NCBI GenBank assembly: GCA_052387675.1
Contig: JBQTIY010000018.1
Location: 1-61,324, forward strand
DNA length: 61,324 nucleotides
Direction of reading: 5' to 3'
DNA from: JBQTIY01 sp052387675
GTDB taxonomy: Bacteria; Planctomycetota; B15-G4
The position numbers and the translations under genes were made by a program. The notes under the pieces are model-generated. The model saw only the letters and a program-made list of their open reading frames with translations, was not told the DNA's origin and did no database searches. Position 1 is the first letter of the stretch; each line of letters starts with the position of its first letter. Shown piece after piece: positions 54,616 through 61,324 of the stretch.

Positions 54616-55662
54616 ATGCCCGACGCCTCAGGCCCCGCAGATCCTGGTGCGGACGCCGGTGCGCTGGCTGCACGCCTGCAGGAGTTGTCCGGGCGCGCCC
54701 AGGCCGAACTGGAGGCCGCGAGCACCGAGGAGGCCCTGCTCCAGTGCGAGCAGACTTGGCTCGGCCGCAAGGGCGAATTGGCCACGCTCATGCGGGGCGT
54801 GGGCAGTCTGGCGCCCAGCGAGCGCGCCGGCTTCGGACAAGCAGTCAATGCCGCCAAGGCCGTCCTCGAGAACACCGTGCGTGTGCGCCGGGAGGCGCTG
54901 GTGGGTGCGCGCGAGGCGGCAGAGCTCGCCGACCACCGTTTCGATCCCACGGAACCGGCGCTGGCTCCGCGGCGCGGCCACCTGCACCCGCTGACGCAAG
55001 TGCGGCGCGAGGTCGAGGCGATCTTCCTCGGCCTGGGCTTCGATGTCATGGACGGTCCGGAGGTGGAGACCGAGTCCTACAACTTCGACCTGCTGAACAT
55101 TCCGGCGCACCATCCGGCGCGCGACTCGCAAGACACGTTTTGGCTGGAAGGCGGGCAGGTGCTGCGCACGCATACGTCGCCCGTGCAACTGCGGGCTATG
55201 CAGCGTGCCGCCGGGCGCCTGCCGGTGCGCGTCATCGCGCCCGGCCGCGTCTTCCGCAATGAGCAGCCCGACGCGACGCATGAGCACACCTTCCATCAGG
55301 TGGAGGGGCTGCTCGTGGACGAGGGCGTCAGCCTGGCCGACATGAAGGGCGTGCTGGCACTCGTGATGGAGCGGCTCTTGGGCCGGGCCGTCGAGGTGCG
55401 GCTGCGGCCGCACTACTTCCCCTTCGTGGAGCCGGGCGTGGAGCTGGACCTGCGGCCGGCGGGCAGTGCGGGACCCTGGCTCGAGATGCTCGGTTGCGGC
55501 CTGGTTCATCCGCATGTTTTGCGGGCCGGCGGTTTCGATCCGGCCAAGGTCTCCGGCTTCGCCTTCGGCATGGGGCTCGAGCGGCTGGCCCTGGCGCGCT
55601 TCGGCATCGACGACCTGCGCTGGATGATGAGCGGTGATCTGCGCTTTTTGCAGCAGTTCTGA
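54616..55662 (+). CDS. pheS: Phenylalanine-tRNA ligase alpha subunit
   Basis: The 348-residue class II catalytic subunit has an N-terminal coiled coil (about 15-100) and core motifs. These include PLTQVRREVEAIFLGLGFDV, HTSPVQLRAMQ, FRNEQPDATHEHTFHQVEGL and GFAFGMGLERLALARFGIDD. It starts with ATG 54616, 11 bases after rplT. pheT follows six bases later. Confidence 0.96.
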   Translation: MPDASGPADPGADAGALAARLQELSGRAQAELEAASTEEALLQCEQTWLGRKGELATLMRGVGSLAPSERAGFGQAVNAAKAVLENTVRVRREALVGAREAAELADHRFDPTEPALAPRRGHLHPLTQVRREVEAIFLGLGFDVMDGPEVETESYNFDLLNIPAHHPARDSQDTFWLEGGQVLRTHTSPVQLRAMQRAAGRLPVRVIAPGRVFRNEQPDATHEHTFHQVEGLLVDEGVSLADMKGVLALVMERLLGRAVEVRLRPHYFPFVEPGVELDLRPAGSAGPWLEMLGCGLVHPHVLRAGGFDPAKVSGFAFGMGLERLALARFGIDDLRWMMSGDLRFLQQF

Positions 55663-55668
55663 GGATCC

Positions 55669-58125
55669 ATGAAACTCTCGCTCAATCTGCTGTCCGAGCA
55701 TGTGGATCTGGCCGGACTGGCGCCGGAAGAGATTGCACGTCAGCTCACGCTGAAGACGGCGCTCATCGAGGGCTTCGTCGATCAGCGCAAGACGCTGGCG
55801 GGCGTGCTCATCGGCAAGGTCGTCGAGTGCGGCCGGCACCCGGGCGCCGACCGGCTCTCGCTTTGCCGCGTGGAGTTTGGAGGAGAGCAGCCGGCGGCCG
55901 TGGTCTGCGGGGCGCCGAATGTGGCGACGGGCCAGACCATCGCCTACGCGCCGGTCGGGATCACGCTGCCGGGCGGCCAGAAACTGAAGGCCGCCAAGAT
56001 TCGCGGTGAACTGAGTGAAGGCATGATCTGCGCCGAGGACGAACTCGGCTTGGGCCCCGAACACGACGGCATCCTGGCGTTGCCAGGGACTCTGACGGCG
56101 GGGGCCTCCTTCGCGGAAGTCGCCGGCTTGGCAGATGTCATCTTTGAGATCGACAACAAGAGCGTGACCCATCGGCCCGATCTGTGGGGCCACTATGGCT
56201 TCGCGCGAGAGCTGGCGGCGATTTTTAACCGCCCGCTGCGGCCGCTGGCGGTCGACGAGCAGCTTCGGGCTTACGAGCCGGGTGAGACGGCTGCGCTCTC
56301 GGCGGCCGAGCCGGGCGGCACACCGCCTCGTGTGGTGCGCGAGGCCGCCCAAGCCTGCGCTGCTTATGCGGGGCTCTGCCTGGAGGCTGAGCCGAGCCGT
56401 TCACCGGACTGGCTGCGCTTCCGGCTCATCGCCTGCGGGCTGCGTCCGCGCGGCCTGCTCGTCGATCTTTCCAACTACGTCATGCTCGAATTGGGTCAGC
56501 CCACACACCCCTTCGATCGCGACAAACTCGGCGAGGCTTCGATCCGGGTGCGCTTTGCTCGGGCGGGGGAGCGCCTGACCACACTGGATGGCGTCGAGCG
56601 CGAACTGAGCAGCACCGACCTGGTTATCGCCGCCGACGAACACGCCGTGGCGCTGGCCGGGCTGATGGGCGGCGCGGGCAGCGAAGTGCACGAGAGCACG
56701 CAGCGCCTGTTTCTGGAGTCAGCCAGTTTCGAGCCCACGGTTGTGCGCCGCACGTCGAGCCGCCTCGGTCTGCGCACCGACGCCTCCGCGCGTTTCGAAA
56801 AGGGGCTCGCAGTGGACGGCGTGGCGTGGGCGCTGCGCCGCTACGCCCTCCTGCTCAAATCGCTCAGTCCGACGGCGCGTGTGTCCGGCGGTTTTGAAGT
56901 TTCCGGCGCGCTGAGTGCGCCGGCGCGACTGATCAGACTGGATGTTCGTGTCGTCTCGGCCAGGCTGGGCTTGCCGCTCGAAGAGACCGAGGTCAGCGCG
57001 GCGCTGCGCTCGCTGGGCTTCGTGGTGAAAGTCCTTGGCCCTGGACAGTGGGAAGTGCAGGTGCCGGCCTGGCGCGGCAGCCGTGACGTCAACTTGGCCG
57101 AGGATCTCGTCGAGGAAGTCGGGCGCCTGCTCGGTTACGAGCGCGTGCCCGCGAGCACGCCGCGCGGCGTGTTGCGCAACGGCCGCCAAGACCCGCTCTT
57201 TGTCGTCGAGGAGAGCCTGCGCGACCGGCTCGTCGCTTTGGGCTGCACCGAGACGCTGGCCTATTCGACTGTGCCGGACGCGGTCCTGCGCAAGGTGCGC
57301 TGGCCGGAAAACAGCGCCTTGCCGCGCCTTTCCAACTCGCTGCAGCAGGAGGCGGCGCGGCTGCGCCCGGCACTGGCGCCAGCCCTGCTGGCCCGCCTGG
57401 AAGAGTGGCTGCGGCACGAAGACGACGTGGCCGTGTTCGAAGTCGGGCGCGGCTATCGCCTGGAAGCTGGGGCCGAGACCGGCGTGTCCGAGTCGCGCGA
57501 GGTCAGCCTGCTGCTGGGCTGGCGGCAGGTTCGCGACGCGCGCGAGGTCGTGCGCGCGCTCCTGGGAGTGACGGAAAGAGCGCTGTTGGCGCTCGGGTTT
57601 ACCTCTCTCTCCGTGCAGCCCTGGCAGCCTGAGGCCAGCGTGCCCTGGTTGCATCCGCAGCGCACAGCGCGTGTCTCGCAGCGCGTGCCAAAGGCAGGCT
57701 CGGCAGCGGTGTTGGCCACGCTGGGCGCGATCGAGCCGGGGGTCCTGCGCAGTCTGGATGTGTCGGGCGCAGCAGGCCTGCTGAGTTTCGACGTTGAGAA
57801 CCTCGCACGAGCCGCGCCCGAGGGAGTTCGTTATCAGCAGGTGCCCCGGTTCCCGCCGACGCGACTCGATCTGGCCTTCGTGCTGAGTTACGAGCTAAGC
57901 GTCGACAGCGTGCAGAGCGTCATGCTGCAGGCCGGGCAGAAGCATTTGCGCTCGGTGGAGGCCTTTGACGTGTATCGCGGCGCGCCGCTGGGTGCCGACG
58001 AGCGCTCGGTGGCCTTCCACCTCGTCTTCCAGGCGTCCGATCGCACGCTCACCCTGGCGGAAGTCGAGAAGGTGCGCCTGCGCATCATCGCAGCGGTCAC
58101 CGAGCGCGGTGGTCGCCTGCGCTGA
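55669..58125 (+). CDS. pheT: Phenylalanine-tRNA ligase beta subunit
   Basis: The 818-residue protein has the tRNA-binding (OB) domain (GRHPGADRLSLCRVEFGGEQ, VVCGAPNVATGQ) and the B3/B4 editing region (VIFEIDNKSVTHRPDLWGHY). It also has the B5 helix-turn-helix part and the C-terminal ferredoxin-like anticodon domain (VPRFPPTRLDLAFVLSYE). Its stop (58123-58125) immediately precedes a strong promoter. Confidence 0.96.
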   Translation: MKLSLNLLSEHVDLAGLAPEEIARQLTLKTALIEGFVDQRKTLAGVLIGKVVECGRHPGADRLSLCRVEFGGEQPAAVVCGAPNVATGQTIAYAPVGITLPGGQKLKAAKIRGELSEGMICAEDELGLGPEHDGILALPGTLTAGASFAEVAGLADVIFEIDNKSVTHRPDLWGHYGFARELAAIFNRPLRPLAVDEQLRAYEPGETAALSAAEPGGTPPRVVREAAQACAAYAGLCLEAEPSRSPDWLRFRLIACGLRPRGLLVDLSNYVMLELGQPTHPFDRDKLGEASIRVRFARAGERLTTLDGVERELSSTDLVIAADEHAVALAGLMGGAGSEVHESTQRLFLESASFEPTVVRRTSSRLGLRTDASARFEKGLAVDGVAWALRRYALLLKSLSPTARVSGGFEVSGALSAPARLIRLDVRVVSARLGLPLEETEVSAALRSLGFVVKVLGPGQWEVQVPAWRGSRDVNLAEDLVEEVGRLLGYERVPASTPRGVLRNGRQDPLFVVEESLRDRLVALGCTETLAYSTVPDAVLRKVRWPENSALPRLSNSLQQEAARLRPALAPALLARLEEWLRHEDDVAVFEVGRGYRLEAGAETGVSESREVSLLLGWRQVRDAREVVRALLGVTERALLALGFTSLSVQPWQPEASVPWLHPQRTARVSQRVPKAGSAAVLATLGAIEPGVLRSLDVSGAAGLLSFDVENLARAAPEGVRYQQVPRFPPTRLDLAFVLSYELSVDSVQSVMLQAGQKHLRSVEAFDVYRGAPLGADERSVAFHLVFQASDRTLTLAEVEKVRLRIIAAVTERGGRLR

Positions 58126-58153
58126 TTGACTGACTGGCGCACGCGCGTATAGT
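58126..58153 (+). promoter_or_regulatory. Strong sigma-70-like promoter after pheT
   Basis: TTGACT (58126-58131) and TATAGT (58148-58153) are separated by 16 bases. The -35 starts at the base after the pheT stop. This is the closest match to the sigma-70 consensus in the window. Transcription would start near 58160. Confidence 0.65.
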
Positions 58154-58159
58154 CGACGA

Positions 58160-58425
58160 CGCCGGTCGGTCTCCGGGTCCAGTGTGTCTTCGGACCCTTT
58201 CTCTTCCTCCGGGGACACCCCTTCGGCACGTGACGGACAAGCCCGTCCTGAACGGGATCTCCTGACCGTGCTTCGTGTTCCCACCTGGCTCTGCCAGGGT
58301 CCCGAGGATGCTGAACCCCGGGGGCCGGCCGGTGCTCAACGCACTGGAATGCGCGCGCGCGGATCCTAGGATCGGGCTTGCTGGCGCAGACGGCGCCAGC
58401 GCGAATTCCCTGGGGGTGTGCTGCC
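58160..58425 (+). other. Long structured leader before the L,D-transpeptidase gene
   Basis: About 265 bases lie between the promoter and the ATG at 58426 with no convincing gene. Stable hairpins can be drawn at 58244-58258 (CCCGT/ACGGG), 58285-58299 (CCTGGC/GCCAGG, loop TCT) and 58380-58400 (GCTGGCGC/GCGCCAGC). Further pairing is possible between 58177 and 58210. No known riboswitch consensus was recognised. It could be a cis-regulatory leader or a separate small RNA. Confidence 0.4.
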
Positions 58426-59418
58426 ATGGTCAAGAGCGCTTGCGTCGCGCTGATCGTCGTGCTGGGTGTCGTGTGGTTTGCTCTGCAAGAGCAGCAGGCC
58501 GGGGCGCAGCCGCGCTCGGAAGCCGTGTTTGCGGCCGGAGGTGCCGATGGGGCAGGGCTCTCCCCGGATTCAGCGGGACAGGCCGTCTCGCCGATTGCAC
58601 TACGTCGAGACGAGGGTGCGACACCTGCGGGCCAGGCGCTGCCCTCGGAAGCCTCGTTGCGGGAGTCCATGCGCACGGCGACGACCCTGAAGGATGCGTC
58701 CAGGGCAGCGTTGGCCTTGGGACTCCTCGTCACGGACGCTTCCGAGGCGCGCCAGATGCTGAGCGCTGCTCTGCAGGGCGGAGGCGTTTCGGGAGCACAG
58801 TACGAGGAAGTCGGCGCCCGGCTCCGTGAGCTCAATCGGCGGCCTCAGGAGAGCCTGCTGGCCCTGATTGGGACCAAGCCCTACGCGGTGAAGTCGAATG
58901 ACAGTCTCTGGAAGCTCTGCAACAAGACCCTACCGGCCTCGCTGGGGGTTAGCCCCGAGGTTGGCTTGATCAAGCTCGTGAACGGACTGAGTCAGGACGC
59001 GCTGCGCGTCGGTCAGACTCTCGCCATTCCGGTGGAGCCGCTGCGGATTCGGGTGGACAGCACGCAGCTGGGTTTGTCCGTGTTCGTTGGGGGGCAAGCC
59101 GTGGCGGCGTATCGGGTCGGGCTTGGTAAGGAGGGCCGAACGCCTCTGGGGGCCTTCACGGTGATCGAACGTCAAGAGAACCCCACTTGGTACCACGCCG
59201 GCAAAGCCATCCCCTTTGGCGATCCGGAGAACGTGCTCGGCACGCGCTGGCTGGGCTTCGATGAACGCGCCGATGCGGTCGGCTACGGAATTCACGGGAC
59301 TTCTCAGCCGGAAACCATCGGGCTGTTCGAATCGATGGGCTGCGTGCGGATGCGCAATGCCGAGGTGGAAGAGCTCTTCGAACTCGTGGCGCGAGGCACG
59401 CAGGTCGAGATTCTCTGA
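58426..59418 (+). CDS. LysM and L,D-transpeptidase (YkuD) envelope protein
   Basis: The 330-residue protein has an N-terminal membrane anchor or signal (VALIVVLGVVWFAL) and a variable region. A LysM-like peptidoglycan-binding domain follows (YAVKSNDSLWKLCNKTLPAS, then LRVGQTLAIP, about 145-205), and then a YkuD catalytic domain. The active-site motif is complete: His290 in GIHGTSQPETIG and the nucleophile Cys306 in SMGCVRM. It would make 3-3 cross-links or anchor proteins to peptidoglycan. ATG 58426 gives a good anchor. An in-frame TTG at 58378 is possible. A terminator hairpin follows at 59509. Confidence 0.85.
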   Translation: MVKSACVALIVVLGVVWFALQEQQAGAQPRSEAVFAAGGADGAGLSPDSAGQAVSPIALRRDEGATPAGQALPSEASLRESMRTATTLKDASRAALALGLLVTDASEARQMLSAALQGGGVSGAQYEEVGARLRELNRRPQESLLALIGTKPYAVKSNDSLWKLCNKTLPASLGVSPEVGLIKLVNGLSQDALRVGQTLAIPVEPLRIRVDSTQLGLSVFVGGQAVAAYRVGLGKEGRTPLGAFTVIERQENPTWYHAGKAIPFGDPENVLGTRWLGFDERADAVGYGIHGTSQPETIGLFESMGCVRMRNAEVEELFELVARGTQVEIL

Positions 59419-59508
59419 GCCTGGGAGGAACGTCCGAAAAGCCTGCGGGCCTCGTTCCCTCTGGCCTCCTCGCGGCCATCTAGGAAATCTGGGTAATCGC
59501 TCGAAGGC

Positions 59509-59528
59509 CCCTGAAAACTCAGGGCTTT
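59509..59528 (+). terminator. Intrinsic terminator after the L,D-transpeptidase gene
   Basis: CCCTGA (59509-59514) and TCAGGG (59519-59524) pair around AAAC and are followed by CTTTT, 90 bases after the stop. Confidence 0.6.
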
Positions 59529-59614
59529 TCGTCGGCTGGGCGCCGGGTGACGGCCTCGGGCTGCCGGCTGCAGGCCGGGCCACTCGCTGACCCGCCGGAT
59601 TTTCTGGTGGGGGC

Positions 59615-59642
59615 TTGAACGGCTTTTCGGCATCGGTACACT
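59615..59642 (+). promoter_or_regulatory. Candidate rRNA promoter
   Basis: TTGAAC (59615-59620) and TACACT (59637-59642) are 16 bases apart, about 264 bases before the 16S gene. A second TTGACA at 59784-59789 lies closer but has no matching -10 at the usual distance. Confidence 0.5.
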
Positions 59643-59678
59643 ACTCGGCTCACCTCCGGGTGAAAAAAACGTGCCCGT

Positions 59679-59725
59679 CTGGCGCCAGGAACCACGCTGA
59701 AAACGCGCTTTCTGGCGGCCAGAAA
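59679..59725. repeat. Two CTGGC/GCCAG palindromes upstream of 16S
   Basis: CTGGCGCCAG (59679-59688) and TTTCTGGC-G-GCCAGAAA (59709-59725, perfect 8-base arms) share the same half-site and lie between the candidate promoter and the rRNA gene. They could be operator sites or RNA hairpins. Confidence 0.45.
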
Positions 59726-59858
59726 ATGGGGTCCGGCGCTTCGCGGCGCCGCACCTCGAACGGCCTGGCTAGCCGCACGATCCTTGACATTTTGGTAGTA
59801 AGCCTGCTTGAGCGTGTGTGAGCAGAGCTGCGTAACAGCAGCACTGGTCAATTACGAA

Positions 59859-59890
59859 CGACCCGCGCGACTTAGCCTCGCGACGGGTCG
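59859..59890 (+). other. Hairpin just upstream of 16S rRNA
   Basis: CGACCCGCGCGA (59859-59870) pairs with TCGCG-A-CGGGTCG (59878-59890), a 12-bp stem with one bulge, ending about 15 bases before the mature 16S 5' end. It may be part of leader processing or antitermination. The rest of 59419-59905 shows no supported gene. Confidence 0.4.
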
Positions 59891-59905
59891 CCAGATCGAT
59901 TCTTC

Positions 59906-61324
<1,419 letters not shown>

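Noticed and set aside
59784..59789. TTGACA as a second rRNA promoter
   Set aside because: The -35 is perfect but no -10-like hexamer occurs 16-18 bases downstream (the sequence there is CTTGAG).

Overview
The window is 61,324 bases of very GC-rich, densely coding bacterial DNA. It looks like a free-living, deep-branching member of the Planctomycetota. This is inferred mainly from the partial 16S rRNA gene at the right end, which has planctomycete-like signatures such as a G where most bacteria have T just after the universal 515 site, and one mismatch in the EUB338 target. Large secreted proteins with calcium-binding D-N-G repeats and TPR-rich envelope proteins fit that reading. Nothing looks plasmid- or phage-borne. 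There is no CRISPR array, transposase or integrase.

Layout from left to right. 1-2.3 kb: a long hairpin repeat, tRNA-Arg(TCT) and a Wzy/WaaL-type polymerase-ligase, all on the minus strand. 2.4-6.6 kb: an overlapping purD-fur-feoA-feoB operon. 6.7-9.9 kb: a large secreted glucose/sorbosone-dehydrogenase-like protein. 9.9-10.3 kb: a repeat-rich intergenic region with a second copy of the hairpin. 10.3-13.7 kb: a minus-strand ribH-nusB-ftsY-ligase operon. 13.8-18.3 kb: a divergent pair, a GH2-like secreted glycosidase and an AtoE-type fatty-acid transporter. 18.4-33.7 kb: a nine-gene, mostly start/stop-overlapping operon for a type II secretion/type IV pilus-like pseudopilus. 33.7-38.6 kb: secreted and membrane folding-type proteins plus scpB. 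38.5-40.8 kb: minus-strand yidD, rnpA, a TPR lipoprotein and ndk. 40.9-49.5 kb: a coiled-coil lipoprotein and the complete ATP synthase operon in canonical order. 49.6-58.1 kb: aspS-thrS-infC-rpmI-rplT-pheS-pheT. 58.1-61.3 kb: an L,D-transpeptidase behind a long structured leader, then the 5' part of a 16S rRNA gene.

The strongest candidate for an undescribed system is the pseudopilin operon at 18.4-33.7 kb. It encodes a PilM-PilN (GspL-like) fusion, a PilO/GspM-like protein, a TPR protein and five pseudopilin-like proteins. One pseudopilin carries a LamG-like lectin fold. The GspK-like protein has 1,714 residues, several times the usual family size. A small module of the R-G-x-x-G-(T/S)-x-x-x-x-H type, otherwise familiar from phage structural proteins, recurs in the GspK-like and GspJ-like proteins. 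No ATPase, platform protein or secretin is in the window.

Other notable signals are an infC gene whose only plausible start is ACG, apparent leaderless transcription at several genes, strong RNA hairpins on both sides of atpE, and a 118-base exactly repeated hairpin element placed downstream of two minus-strand gene ends. Gene identities rest on recognisable motifs. Start codons, promoters and RNA structures are read by eye and remain predictions.
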